The notes beneath the pieces were generated by a model that did not search any database, was not told the DNA's origin, and worked only from the letters and a program-made list of their open reading frames with translations. Shown here in pieces: positions 55,512 to 64,000 of a stretch of DNA of 64,000 bases. Source of the stretch: Tranquillimonas alkanivorans (GTDB lineage Bacteria; Pseudomonadota; Alphaproteobacteria; Rhodobacterales; Rhodobacteraceae). The stretch spans positions 62,001 to 126,000 of the forward strand of contig NZ_FOXA01000010.1 in NCBI RefSeq assembly GCF_900115595.1, read 5' to 3'. The position numbers and the translations under genes are program-made. The stretch's first letter is position 1. The number at the start of each line of letters is the position of its first letter.

Positions 55512-56441
55512 ATGCAGGCGCTGATCGAGGTCATCCTGCCGGTCTTCCTGGTCATCGGCTTCGGCTATGTCGCCGTCTGGCGCGGGCTGTTCAGCGACGC
55601 GGGTGTCGAGGGGCTGATGAAGTTCACGCAGAACTTCGCCATCCCCTGCCTGCTGTTCCGCGCCATCGCCGAGCTGGACCTTGGGCAGGAGTTCGAGCCG
55701 AAGCTGCTAACCAGCTTCTACGTCGGCGCCCTGTCGGGCTTCATCGCGGGGCTTCTGGGCGGGCGTTACCTGTTCAAGCGCCCGTGGGAAGACTCGATCG
55801 CCATCGGCTTCGGCGGGCTTTTCTCGAATTCGGTCCTGCTGGGCTTGCCGATATCGGAGCGGGCCTTCGGGACCGAGGCGCTGCGCTACAACTTCGCCAT
55901 CATCGCCCTGCACGCGCCCTTCTGCTACGGCGTCGGCGTGACGGTCATGGAGGTCGTGCGCAACCGCGGCGGCCGGGTGCGCGACACCATGCGCAAGGTG
56001 CTGGTCGCGATGTTCAGCAACGCGCTGGTCATCGGCATCGCGCTGGGCTTCGTGGTGAACCTGTCGGGCGTGACCTTGCCGGCGGTGCTGATGGATGCCG
56101 TGGACCTGATGGTGCGGGCGGCGCTGCCGGCGGCGCTGTTCGGGCTGGGCGGCATCCTGTTCCGCTATCGCCCCGAGGGCGACCTGCGCGCCATCGCCTG
56201 GGTCTGCTTGTGTTCGCTGGTGCTGCACCCCGCGGTGACGTTCGGACTGGGCACGGCGCTTGGGCTTTCCACCGACGCGCTGCGGGCCGCGGTGGTGACG
56301 GGCGCGATGGCGCCCGGGGTGAACACCTATATCTTCGCCAACATCTACGGAGCTGCGCGCAGGGTGGCGGCCTCGGCCGTGCTCATCGGCACGGCGCTGT
56401 CGATCCTGACGGCGTGGTTCTGGCTGGCCGTGCTGCCCTAG
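55512..56441 (+). CDS. AEC-family transporter (auxin efflux carrier/malonate type)
   Basis: The 309-residue membrane protein has ten hydrophobic segments in two halves. Family landmarks are IEVILPVFLVIGFGYVAVWR (start), the NFAIPCLLFRAIAELD stretch (about 42) and MAPGVNTYIFANIYGAARRV (about 265). AEC proteins carry malate, malonate or similar carboxylates. No clear partner gene fixes the substrate. Confidence 0.88.
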   Translation: MQALIEVILPVFLVIGFGYVAVWRGLFSDAGVEGLMKFTQNFAIPCLLFRAIAELDLGQEFEPKLLTSFYVGALSGFIAGLLGGRYLFKRPWEDSIAIGFGGLFSNSVLLGLPISERAFGTEALRYNFAIIALHAPFCYGVGVTVMEVVRNRGGRVRDTMRKVLVAMFSNALVIGIALGFVVNLSGVTLPAVLMDAVDLMVRAALPAALFGLGGILFRYRPEGDLRAIAWVCLCSLVLHPAVTFGLGTALGLSTDALRAAVVTGAMAPGVNTYIFANIYGAARRVAASAVLIGTALSILTAWFWLAVLP

Positions 56442-56452
56442 GCGCCCGCGCG

Positions 56453-57472
56453 TCAGAAAGACAGCAACGCCCGGGCTTCGAAGCTGCGCAGGCGGGCCGC
56501 GGCGGGCGCGCCATAGGCCGCCGGATCTGCGGCGAGCTCGGGAAACATCGACAGCACCTCGTCGCGCGCAGCCCGGTCGAGCGAGTCCATCGCCGTCGCC
56601 CCCGGGTGCAGGCTTTCGGCCGGTACGCCCTCGGCGAAGACGATCTGGTGCGTGTCGAACAAAAGGTGGTGGTAAGTGACGAACCCACCGCTCTGGCGCC
56701 GCACCGTGGTGTCGTTCACGAAGTCCTTGGCGGCGATCAGCACCTCGTCCTCTCCGAACAGCAGGTCGGCCCGCCAGCCGGTGACCAGCATCCGGTGCTG
56801 CGGCGAGACACGCAGAGCGCGGGCATTGCCGATGGCGCCGGGGGCGAAGCGGATCGGCGCCCGGGCGCCGGTCGCTGCAAACGTCCTGTGGCCGTGCCAA
56901 CGTATCGACTGCGCCCCATCGCGAAGGGTGGTGACGCAATCGCCGGGCCTCAGATCCTCCACCCGGCGCGGGCCCTCCGGCGTCTCGATCAGCGTGCCCG
57001 ATGCGAAACAAATGGGCGTGACGTAGTCCTCGACCAGGTAGTCGGGGTAATCCCGCGCCTCGGTGATCGTCAGCGGCGTGCCCACCGGGGGAAAGTCGCC
57101 GGGATCGCCCACGAAGGCGAGCCCTTCGACGCTGGAATAGGCCGGGTCGGTGTTGTTGACGTTGAAGCCGATGATCGTCCAGGTCCGGTCGCCGTCGGTG
57201 ACGGTAAACTCGTACTCGGCTTCAAGTGTGGAGCCGTCGGCGCGCATGACGTCGTCGATGCTCTGCTCGCCGTCGAGCCTCTGCGAATGGTCATTGTCCG
57301 AGAAGGCGAAGTCGTCGTCGGTGACCGACACCTCGTGCCACGCGGGCTCGGAGATGGTCAGCGTCTCGCCGACCAGATGAGAGCCGTCCCCCTGCGTCAC
57401 GCCGTCCAGGTCCTTGCCGCCGCTGAGCGTGACGTAGGACTTGCCGAGGACGTAGATACCGTAGTCGACCAA
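56453..57472 (-). CDS. Hint-domain protein (hedgehog/intein-type)
   Basis: The 339-residue protein has an N-terminal part of unknown fold (about 1-150, MVDYGIYVLGKSYVTLSGGK) and a Hint domain beginning at Cys in ICFASGTLIETPEGPRRVED (about 155), followed by GDCVTTLRDGAQSIRWHGHR, LRVSPQHRMLVTG and a C-terminal tail. Such proteins are common in Rhodobacterales and often self-process or are secreted. No signal peptide is visible. The start is a TTG, only 6 nt from a terminator-like hairpin, so the true N-terminus is uncertain. Confidence 0.8.
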   Translation of the reverse strand: MVDYGIYVLGKSYVTLSGGKDLDGVTQGDGSHLVGETLTISEPAWHEVSVTDDDFAFSDNDHSQRLDGEQSIDDVMRADGSTLEAEYEFTVTDGDRTWTIIGFNVNNTDPAYSSVEGLAFVGDPGDFPPVGTPLTITEARDYPDYLVEDYVTPICFASGTLIETPEGPRRVEDLRPGDCVTTLRDGAQSIRWHGHRTFAATGARAPIRFAPGAIGNARALRVSPQHRMLVTGWRADLLFGEDEVLIAAKDFVNDTTVRRQSGGFVTYHHLLFDTHQIVFAEGVPAESLHPGATAMDSLDRAARDEVLSMFPELAADPAAYGAPAAARLRSFEARALLSF

Positions 57473-57477
57473 GGAAA

Positions 57478-57509
57478 AGCTCCGAACCGGAATGTTCCGG
57501 ACCGGAGCT
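57478..57509 (-). terminator. Rho-independent terminator of the Pot-type ABC operon
   Basis: Arms AGCTCCGAACCGGAA and TTCCGGACCGGAGCT (13 of 15 paired) surround a 2-nt loop. Read on the minus strand the stem is followed by TTTTCCTT, as expected for intrinsic termination after the permease gene ending at 57550. It overlaps the only ribosome site (GGAG) of the Hint gene. Confidence 0.75.
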
Positions 57510-57549
57510 AAAAGGCCTTGATGGCCTCAGAATGACGTAAATGCGGCGG

Positions 57550-58407
57550 TCAGCCCGGCGACATGCCCCGCAGACGCTCGGACCGGCGGCGCAGGAGTTC
57601 CACCGTGGTCAGCAGAATGATCGAGATGGTGATCAGGATCGTCGCCACCGCCAGGATCGTCGGGCTGATCTGTTCGCGCAGGCCGGTGAACATCTGCCAC
57701 GGCAGCGTCTGCTGGTTGGCGGAACCCACGAACAGCACCACGACCACTTCGTCGAACGAAGTGATGAAGGCGAACAGGCCGCCCGAGATCACGCCCGGCA
57801 GGATCAGCGGCATCTGCACCTTGAAGAACGTCCGGACGGGCCCCGCCCCCAGGTTGGCCGAGGCACGGGTCAGCGAACTGTCGAAGCCCACCAGCGTGGC
57901 CGTCACCGTGATGATGACGAACGGGATACCCAGTGCGGCGTGGGCGAGCACGACGCCGATATACGTCCCCTGCAAGCCGATGCGGCTGTAGAAGAAGTAC
58001 ATGCCGGCGGCCGAGATGATCAGCGGCACGATCATCGGAGAGATCAGGATCGCCATGATCAACCGCCGGAAGGGAACGTGCGCTTGGCTCAGGCCGACGG
58101 CCGCGAGCGTGCCGAGCGAGACCGAGATCAGCGTCGCCACCGGCGCGATCTTCACCGAGTTCCACAGCGCCTGCTGCCAGTCGGGGTTGGTGAAAAAGTC
58201 CCGGTAGTGCTTCAGCGAATACGCATCGGGATCGAGCGCGATCATGCCCGGCGTGAAGGTGAAGAAGTTCTCGGCGTTGAAAGACAGTGGGATGATCACC
58301 ACGATCGGCGCGAGCAGGAAGAAGAAGATCAGCCCGCAGATCACCTTGAAGCTGTAGTGCCAGACCTTCTGCCCGGTCGAGGCGTACGGCGGAAGTTCGA
58401 GTGCCAT
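57550..58407 (-). CDS. ABC transporter permease, PotC type
   Basis: The 285-residue permease has about 6 membrane segments and the EAA loop of the PotC family (FDSSLTRASANLGAGPVRTF, about 180). It is the second permease of a spermidine/putrescine-type importer and ends the operon. The start follows the potB-type stop by 10 bp. Confidence 0.9.
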   Translation of the reverse strand: MALELPPYASTGQKVWHYSFKVICGLIFFFLLAPIVVIIPLSFNAENFFTFTPGMIALDPDAYSLKHYRDFFTNPDWQQALWNSVKIAPVATLISVSLGTLAAVGLSQAHVPFRRLIMAILISPMIVPLIISAAGMYFFYSRIGLQGTYIGVVLAHAALGIPFVIITVTATLVGFDSSLTRASANLGAGPVRTFFKVQMPLILPGVISGGLFAFITSFDEVVVVLFVGSANQQTLPWQMFTGLREQISPTILAVATILITISIILLTTVELLRRRSERLRGMSPG

Positions 58408-58417
58408 GACTGTCTCC

Positions 58418-60136
58418 TTAACCCAGGCTCACGTTGTCGATGCCGACGATCTTGTCGTAGAGCCAGTAAAGCACCAGCACGACCGCCAGAAGGATCGAGC
58501 CGAGTGCGGCCGCGAGGCCCCAGTTGAGCGAGGTCGAGATGTGGTACGCGATCCGGTTCGAGATGAACGTGCCCGTCGTGCCCCCCACCAGCTCAGGCGT
58601 GATGTAATAGCCGATGGCCAGGATGAAGACGAGGATGCAGCCCGCGCCGATGCCCGGCACCGATTGCGGGAAGTAGACCCGCCAGAACGCCGTCCAGTTG
58701 CTCGCGCCCAGGCTCTTGGCGGCGCGGACATAGGAGGGCGGGATGGTCTTCATCACCGAGTATAGCGGCAGGATCATGAAGGGCAGCAGGATGTGCGTCA
58801 TCGCGACGATCGTGCCGAACTGGTTGTTGATCATCACCAGGCGGTTGCCGTCGCTCACCAATCCGATCCAGACGAGGATGTCGTTGATCACGCCCTGCTG
58901 CTGGAGCAGCACCTTCCACGACGACGTCCGCACCAGAAGCGAGGTCCAGAAGGGCAGCAGCACCAGGATCAGAAGGATGTTCGACGTGCGCAGCGGCAGG
59001 TTCGACAGCAGGTACGCGATCGGATAGCCGAGCAGGATGCACGAGAACATGATGACCATCGACATGAACAGCGTGCGTTGGAACAGCAGGCCATAGATGC
59101 GCTGGTCCTCGTCCTGCCGCTCGATGCCGTTGGGCGTCAGCTGAAGGTCCGCCGAGGCCAGGAAGTAGCCCGAGGTGTATTCCGGCGAGAACGCCTTGAT
59201 CGTGCCCCAGACCTCGGGATCGGCCCAGTCTTCGTCGCTCTCGAGGAAGAACTCCTTGACGTTCATCGTCTCGAAGCCCTGTACCGCGTCGGCGGCATTC
59301 GACAGCAGCGTGGCCACTTCGCCGTCATAGGCGTCGGCGATGTCCGGGTTGGCCATCAGGTCCTGGTAGAGCGTCAGGTAGACGATGTTCCATGGTTCCT
59401 CCTCGGTCGGAGAATCCTCGTCCTCGGTCTGGATGACCTGGGCGAAGCGCTCGTACATCGGCGCCGTTTCGGGAAAGACCTCTTCGACGCCGTCCGCGAG
59501 ATAGAAGCGCGGCTCGGGCTCGTTGAAGTCCCGGTCGGCCTCGGCCTGCGCGGCCCACTCCTGCTGCTCCTCGATCCAGGTCGGATCGGCGAAGAGCGCG
59601 ACGAAAGTCGAGGGCTCTTCCCACGCCTCGTTCAGGTCCTCGAACTGGTCGGTATAGGTCTCGCCCAAATCGTCCACGTCGCGGCCCGTCCGGCGGAAGA
59701 GCGACGAGATGCCGGTCGTCTCGTAATTGAGACGCGAGCCCAGGCGCGTGTGCTCCTTGAGCTCGGCGGCGATGGTCAGGTCCTTGCCCAGCGCCTCGTA
59801 CACGGGCTCGTCGGGGACGCCGCCGGTGTAATCCTCGAGCGCGATGACCGTGCGCGGCAGCGTCTCGGCCACGATTTCGTTCTCGACCGAGCGGAACAGC
59901 ATGTCCGCGATGGGCGCGATGAAGGTAACGAGTATGAAGATCAGGAGCGGCGCGATCAGCGCCAGCGCCCGCAACTTCTGTGCCCGCAGTGCCCGGTTCA
60001 GGCTGCGCTTGAGCGGTTTGCCATCGGCCGCCAGCACCGGTCCCGACGCCTGCGCCTGCGCGCGGTCGGCATCGCGCATGGCGTTGTCCGGCGTGGGACC
60101 GGTGACGTGGTCAGGACCTGTCGTGGCATCGGTCAT
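58418..60136 (-). CDS. ABC transporter permease, PotB type, with a long periplasmic insertion
   Basis: The 572-residue protein has a first membrane segment at about 58-78 and the remaining permease domain from about 350 on, with the EAA loop YVRAAKSLGASNWTAFWRVY (about 465). Between them is an acidic, soluble segment of about 270 residues (81-348) that typical PotB proteins, near 290-300 residues, do not have. The topology places it in the periplasm. It may help capture or gate substrate. The cytoplasmic N-terminus is also extended (about 55 residues). Confidence 0.88.
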   Translation of the reverse strand: MTDATTGPDHVTGPTPDNAMRDADRAQAQASGPVLAADGKPLKRSLNRALRAQKLRALALIAPLLIFILVTFIAPIADMLFRSVENEIVAETLPRTVIALEDYTGGVPDEPVYEALGKDLTIAAELKEHTRLGSRLNYETTGISSLFRRTGRDVDDLGETYTDQFEDLNEAWEEPSTFVALFADPTWIEEQQEWAAQAEADRDFNEPEPRFYLADGVEEVFPETAPMYERFAQVIQTEDEDSPTEEEPWNIVYLTLYQDLMANPDIADAYDGEVATLLSNAADAVQGFETMNVKEFFLESDEDWADPEVWGTIKAFSPEYTSGYFLASADLQLTPNGIERQDEDQRIYGLLFQRTLFMSMVIMFSCILLGYPIAYLLSNLPLRTSNILLILVLLPFWTSLLVRTSSWKVLLQQQGVINDILVWIGLVSDGNRLVMINNQFGTIVAMTHILLPFMILPLYSVMKTIPPSYVRAAKSLGASNWTAFWRVYFPQSVPGIGAGCILVFILAIGYYITPELVGGTTGTFISNRIAYHISTSLNWGLAAALGSILLAVVLVLYWLYDKIVGIDNVSLG

Positions 60137-60214
60137 GGGCGGCCTCGTCTTGGTAGGAAAGGGACAAACGAATGGAGGAGCGGGGCGGCGCAGAGGCCGC
60201 CCCGTCCGTCATTC

Positions 60215-61336
60215 TTACTGGGCCAGCCACGCCTGGAACTGGGCGTCCAGGTCGTCGCGGTAGTCGGCCCACCACTCGTAGTTGTACAGGAACGTGTTGG
60301 TGGCGTTGCCCGGATCGGTCGGCATGTGCGGGGCCATCTCGATGCCCAGCTCTTCATGCATGCCCACGAGCGGCGCCGAGGACTGACGCGCCGGGCCGTA
60401 CGAAATGTACTTGGCCTGGTCGGCGAGACGCTGCGTGTCCGTCGCGAAGTAGATGAAGTCCTTCACGCGGGCCAGACGCTCGTCCGAGAGACCCTCGGGG
60501 ATGATCCAGCCGTCCAGGTCGAACACCTGCGCGTCCCAGAGCATCTCGACCGGCTGGTCCTGCTCGACGATGAGCGAGAACAGGCGGCCGTTGTAGGTCG
60601 AGCCGAGCACGACTTCGCCGTCCGCCAGAAGCTGGGGTGTGTCGGCACCGGCCGACCACCAGACGGTCTGGTCCTTGATGGTGTCGAGTTTGGCGAAGGC
60701 GCGGTCCTGGCCTTCCTCGGTCTCGAGCACGTCGTAGACCTCTTCCTTTGGAACGCCGTCGCACAGCAGCGCCCACTCCATGTTGTTGATCGGGCGCTTC
60801 TCAAGCGAACGCTGACCCGGGAAGTTCTCGAGGTCGAACACGTCGCAGATGTCGTCGGGTTCGCGACCTTCCCACTCCTCGACGTCCGTGCGGTAGCCGA
60901 AGGTGGTCGAGTACACGATCTGCGGGATGAAGCAGTCCGACACGATCAGGTCGCCGAAGTCATCCTCGGCCTCAGTGCCGTCCGGCGCGGGGGCCAGCAG
61001 CTCGTCGGGGTCGTACTCCATCGCCAGGCCTTCGTCGCACAGACGGATGGCGTCCGAGGCCACCACGTCGACAAGGTCCCAGGTGATGTTGCCCGCTTCG
61101 TTCATGGCGCGCAGTTTCGCCACCGCTTCGTTCGAGCTTTCATCCCAGGTGACCGACACCTCGGGGTTCTGCTCCATGTACGGCTCGGCATACGCCTTGC
61201 GCTGGCTGTCCTGATACGCACCACCCCACGACACGATCGTCATGTCGTCGGCCATCTCGACGTGCTCCTCGGCGCCGGCGAGACCGGCCGCCAGAGTGAG
61301 GGCCGTCGTGGCCATCAGAGTCTTGGTGATCTTCAT
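60215..61336 (-). CDS. ABC transporter substrate-binding protein, PotD/PotF type
   Basis: The 373-residue protein has a signal peptide (MKITKTLMATTALTLAAGLA, cleaved near AGA/EEH). The mature fold begins MTIVSWGGAYQDSQRKAYAE, the usual start of PotD-like proteins that bind polyamines or other small cationic or amide ligands. The ligand is not decided by the residues I can read. Confidence 0.9.
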   Translation of the reverse strand: MKITKTLMATTALTLAAGLAGAEEHVEMADDMTIVSWGGAYQDSQRKAYAEPYMEQNPEVSVTWDESSNEAVAKLRAMNEAGNITWDLVDVVASDAIRLCDEGLAMEYDPDELLAPAPDGTEAEDDFGDLIVSDCFIPQIVYSTTFGYRTDVEEWEGREPDDICDVFDLENFPGQRSLEKRPINNMEWALLCDGVPKEEVYDVLETEEGQDRAFAKLDTIKDQTVWWSAGADTPQLLADGEVVLGSTYNGRLFSLIVEQDQPVEMLWDAQVFDLDGWIIPEGLSDERLARVKDFIYFATDTQRLADQAKYISYGPARQSSAPLVGMHEELGIEMAPHMPTDPGNATNTFLYNYEWWADYRDDLDAQFQAWLAQ

Positions 61337-61424
61337 GCAGTATTCTCCCGTTTGGACCCGGTTGAGTTGTTGTCGGGCGCCACCGCCCGGGCGTGGGCGG
61401 CGCCGTGTGCTGCGGGCTGCGCCG

Positions 61425-62528
61425 TCAGGCGTCGAGCGCGCGGCAGTCCTCCGGCAGCCAGCCGATCTCGACCTGCTGGCCCGGCTGCAGGCGCGCCTGG
61501 TCGGGTGCGTTCCGGGTCTTGACGATGAAGTCGTCCTTCCCCGCCACCCGAAGGCGCGTCCGGAAAATGTCGCCCATGTAGATGAACTCGAGCACCTCGG
61601 CCTTGAGCGTGTGCGCGCCTTCTTGCAGGCGGTCGCGGTTCGTCTCGACCCGCTCTGGCCGGATCGACACCTTCGTGCGCTCGCCCACCGAGGACACGTT
61701 CACGGGCTTGGCGTCGATCACCTCGCCGTCGTCGAGCCGGACCTCGCAGCGATCGCCCTGGATGTTCTGGACGGTGCCCTCGAGCGTGTTGTTCTCGCCG
61801 ATGAACTGGGCGACGAAGCTGTTCTCGGGCGCCTCGTACAGCGTGTCGGGCTTGGCGAGTTGCTGGATCCGGCCGTCGTCGAACACCGCGACGCGGTCCG
61901 ACATGGTCAGCGCCTCGGTCTGGTCGTGCGTGACGTAGACCACTGTGATGCCCAGGTCGTGGGCAAGCTTCGTGATCTCGAACTGGAGCGTTTCGCGAAG
62001 CTGCTTGTCAAGTGCGCCGAGAGGCTCGTCCATCAGCACCAGCTCGGGCTCGAACACGAGGGCGCGGGCAAGCGCGATGCGCTGCTGCTGGCCGCCCGAA
62101 AGCTGCGCGGGACGGCGGCCGGCGAAGTCGCCCATCTGCACCATGTCGAGCGCACGCTTGATCTTCGCCTCGCGATCGGACTTGCCGATCTTTCTCACCT
62201 CGAGCGGGAAAGCCAGGTTCTCGGCCACCGACATGTGCGGGAACAGCGCGTAGTTCTGGAACACCATCCCGATGCCGCGCTTGTGCGGCGGGATGTTGTT
62301 GATCTCTTTCCCGTCGAGTCGGATCTCGCCGTGGGTCGCGGTTTCGAACCCGGCGAGCATCATCAGGCAGGTGGTCTTCCCCGAACCCGAGGGCCCGAGC
62401 ATCGTCAGGAACTCGCCCTTCGGCATCGAGAGGTTGAGATCCTTCACGACCAGCGTTTCGCCGTCGTAGCTTTTCTGGACGCGGTCGAACTCGACGAACG
62501 CCGTCGCGGTGTCGGTGGCTGCCACCAT
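61425..62528 (-). CDS. ABC transporter ATP-binding protein, PotA type
   Basis: The 367-residue ATPase has Walker A LGPSGSGKTTCLMMLAG (about 43), signature LSGGQQQRIALARAL (about 143), Walker B LVLMDEPLGALD, and a C-terminal TOBE domain (about 285-365). It is the first gene of the operon, opposite the thioredoxin-like gene across a 265-bp divergent region. Confidence 0.92.
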   Translation of the reverse strand: MVAATDTATAFVEFDRVQKSYDGETLVVKDLNLSMPKGEFLTMLGPSGSGKTTCLMMLAGFETATHGEIRLDGKEINNIPPHKRGIGMVFQNYALFPHMSVAENLAFPLEVRKIGKSDREAKIKRALDMVQMGDFAGRRPAQLSGGQQQRIALARALVFEPELVLMDEPLGALDKQLRETLQFEITKLAHDLGITVVYVTHDQTEALTMSDRVAVFDDGRIQQLAKPDTLYEAPENSFVAQFIGENNTLEGTVQNIQGDRCEVRLDDGEVIDAKPVNVSSVGERTKVSIRPERVETNRDRLQEGAHTLKAEVLEFIYMGDIFRTRLRVAGKDDFIVKTRNAPDQARLQPGQQVEIGWLPEDCRALDA

Positions 62529-62581
62529 CTACCCCCTGTTTCTGTCGCGTTTTGCTGCGATCTGTCGGTCATGACTAAAGC

Positions 62582-62628
62582 GAATGCCCGCATTCATTGC
62601 AAGCAACGCGTCCGGGCATTCCGCATTG
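62582..62628. promoter_or_regulatory. Cluster of GCATTC-type repeats before the Pot-type operon
   Basis: GAATGC-CC-GCATTC is a perfect 6-base inverted repeat (62582-62595). GCATTC recurs at 62616-62621 and GCATTG at 62623-62628. A further symmetric TTTCCGGGAAA lies at 62636-62646. The sites are 50-120 bp upstream of the PotA-type start codon and could be operators for either divergent gene. Confidence 0.35.
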
Positions 62629-62793
62629 CGGCCCGTTTCCGGGAAATTCGTCTGCGTCAGCGCAAAATTCGGGCGTTATGACTGCGAATTGTTCCGCATC
62701 CGTGAAATGCGAGCGGCGGCATCCGGGCGATTGACCTCGCCTTCCGCAAGATCAACTTGTGTCTCGACACGCGAAACAATGAGGAGATCTCCG

Positions 62794-63351
62794 ATGGCCG
62801 AGACAGCGCCCGTCTGCGACTTCGGCTGGAAGGCCGCCCCCTTCACCCTGCCCGGTACCACCGGCCGGACCTACTCTCTCGACGACATCGCCGGGCCGAA
62901 GGGCGCACTGGTGATGTTCGTCTGCAACCATTGCCCCTACGTCTTGGCCGTGATCGACCGCATCGTGCGCGACGCACGCGACCTCCAGGACCTCGGCGTC
63001 GGCGTCGCCGCCATCTGTTCGAACGACGCAAAGGTCGTGCCGGCCGACAGCTTCGACAACATGCAGCGCTTCGCGGAAGAGCGCGGGCTGGCCTTCCCTT
63101 ACCTCCATGACGAGGATCAGAGCGTCGCCCGCACCTACGGGGCGGCCTGCACCCCCGACTTCTTCGGCTTCAACGCCCATCTGGAGCTTCAGTACCGCGG
63201 GCGGCTGGATTCTTCTGGTCCCAAGCCAGCTCCGGCGGACGCGCGCCGCGAGTTGTTCGAGGCGATGAAGCAAGTGGCCGAGACGGGCCAAGGTCCGAAG
63301 GACCAGGTACCGTCGATGGGCTGCTCGATCAAGTGGAAGGACGCTGCGTGA
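62794..63351 (+). CDS. Thioredoxin/AhpC-TSA-like family protein
   Basis: The 185-residue protein starts MAETAPVCDFGWKAAPFTLP behind GAGGAG. It has a thioredoxin fold with the redox pair in FVCNHCPYVLAVIDRI (CNHC, about 48-51), the family phrase ICSNDAKVVPADSFDNM and YGAACTPDFFGFN. It is a cytoplasmic redoxin of unknown partner. The next gene starts in a GTGA overlap. Confidence 0.87.
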   Translation: MAETAPVCDFGWKAAPFTLPGTTGRTYSLDDIAGPKGALVMFVCNHCPYVLAVIDRIVRDARDLQDLGVGVAAICSNDAKVVPADSFDNMQRFAEERGLAFPYLHDEDQSVARTYGAACTPDFFGFNAHLELQYRGRLDSSGPKPAPADARRELFEAMKQVAETGQGPKDQVPSMGCSIKWKDAA

Positions 63352-64000
63352 CCGGTATCGTCTTCGATCTGGACGGCACGCTGATCGACAGCGCGCCCGA
63401 CATCCGGGCCGCCGCCAATGCCGTGCTCGCCGCCGAAGGACGCGCGCCCCTGACGCTCGCGCAGGCCACCCACTTCATCGGGAACGGCGCCTCGGTCTTC
63501 GTGACGCGCATGGCCGAGGCGGCGGACCTGCCCGACGATCCGGACACGCACGCCCGGCTGCTCACCGGATTTCTCGAACGGTACGAGACCGCGGTAGACC
63601 TGACGCGCCCTTATCCCGGCGTTCCCGAGGCGCTCGACGCGCTGGCGGCAAGCGGCCACACGCTTGGTCTGTGCACGAACAAGCCGGCAGGCCCCACCCG
63701 CGCCGTCCTGGCGCATCTGGGCCTCTCGGGCTGGTTCAAGGTGATCGTGGGCGGCGACAGCCTTCCGGTGCGCAAGCCGGACCCCGCCCCGCTTCTCGCC
63801 GCCGCCGAGCGTCTGGGCGGTGCCGCGCTTTACGTGGGCGACAGCGAGATCGACGCCGAAACGGCCCAGCACGCCGGCATCCCATTCGCGCTGTTCACCG
63901 AGGGCTATCGCAAGCGCCCGGCCGAACAGATTCCGCACGACCGGCGCTTCGCCCGCTTCGGCGACTTGCCGCGATTGGCAGGAGATTTGCTCGGCTCAAC
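63348..64000 (+). CDS. gph: Phosphoglycolate phosphatase-type HAD hydrolase (3' end outside window)
   Basis: At least 217 codons are in the window, starting at GTG 63348 with no stop before the edge. HAD motif I is VFDLDGTLIDSAPDIRAAAN, motif II is LCTNKPAG, and motifs III/IV are VRKPDPAPLLAAAERLG and YVGDSEIDAETAQHAG, with the PYPGV cap phrase. It matches Gph, which removes phosphate from 2-phosphoglycolate. The sequence appears close to its natural C-terminus. Confidence 0.9.
   Translation, partial: MTGIVFDLDGTLIDSAPDIRAAANAVLAAEGRAPLTLAQATHFIGNGASVFVTRMAEAADLPDDPDTHARLLTGFLERYETAVDLTRPYPGVPEALDALAASGHTLGLCTNKPAGPTRAVLAHLGLSGWFKVIVGGDSLPVRKPDPAPLLAAAERLGGAALYVGDSEIDAETAQHAGIPFALFTEGYRKRPAEQIPHDRRFARFGDLPRLAGDLLGS

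Noticed and set aside
58793-61522. 909-codon plus-strand open frame opposite the Pot-type operon
   Set aside because: Long only because of codon bias on the minus strand; Arg/His/Gln-rich with no domains.

Overview
The window is GC-rich (roughly two thirds G+C by eye), densely packed and free of transposons. Its gene content points to an alphaproteobacterium of the Rhodobacterales (Roseobacter/Paracoccus-like): a fused indolepyruvate:ferredoxin oxidoreductase, TRAP transport, a Hint-domain protein, a DmdA-like GcvT-fold enzyme, and a paa operon with both PaaX and a TetR regulator. The taxonomic statement is inference from gene content and codon use only.

Layout. 0-4 kb: a truncated LysR gene, an MFS exporter, a THUMP-type RNA methyltransferase, and a divergent pair of LuxR-type proteins, one without a DNA-binding domain. 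4-12 kb: a five-gene minus-strand operon (fused IOR, TrpXYZ-type ABC importer, aromatic aminotransferase) with a divergent Lrp/AsnC gene. 12-30.7 kb: the phenylacetate region. livKHMGF, a fused enoyl-CoA hydratase/3-hydroxyacyl-CoA dehydrogenase and a TetR gene run leftward; paaG-paaI-paaK-paaX and then paaJ-paaABCDE-paaZ-paaY run rightward. 30.9-44.2 kb: one long rightward operon holding a TRAP transporter, an IclR regulator and a complete beta-oxidation set resembling the pim (pimelate/dicarboxylate) genes, plus a thioesterase, a nitronate monooxygenase and a CoA ligase. 44.3-48.1 kb: a leftward CoA ligase, an ECHDC3-like hydratase and a DmdA-like protein. 48.1-49.9 kb: a less orderly patch with a decayed zinc-ribbon gene, an LprI-like secreted protein and tRNA-Ser(TGA). 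50-56.4 kb: housekeeping genes (RlpA/SPOR-like lipoprotein, D,D-carboxypeptidase, tmk, holB, tatD, an MBL hydrolase) and an AEC transporter. 56.4-62.5 kb: a Hint protein and a Pot-type ABC importer. 62.8 kb to the end: a thioredoxin-like protein and a phosphoglycolate phosphatase-type HAD enzyme cut by the window edge.

How the genes fit together. The 4-31 kb stretch can be read as one catabolic route. Aromatic amino acids are imported and transaminated to arylpyruvates, and IOR oxidises these to arylacetyl-CoA. Phenylacetyl-CoA, whether from IOR or from PaaK acting on imported phenylacetate, is epoxidised by PaaABCDE, isomerised by PaaG and opened by PaaZ. The fused hydratase/dehydrogenase and PaaJ then take it to acetyl-CoA and succinyl-CoA. 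No separate paaF or paaH is present; the fused protein can supply both. The 31-44 kb operon looks like an acid-uptake and beta-oxidation module whose acyl-CoA dehydrogenase is probably a heteromer. No mobile element or CRISPR array was seen, and no run longer than about 300 bases lacks an assigned gene or pseudogene.
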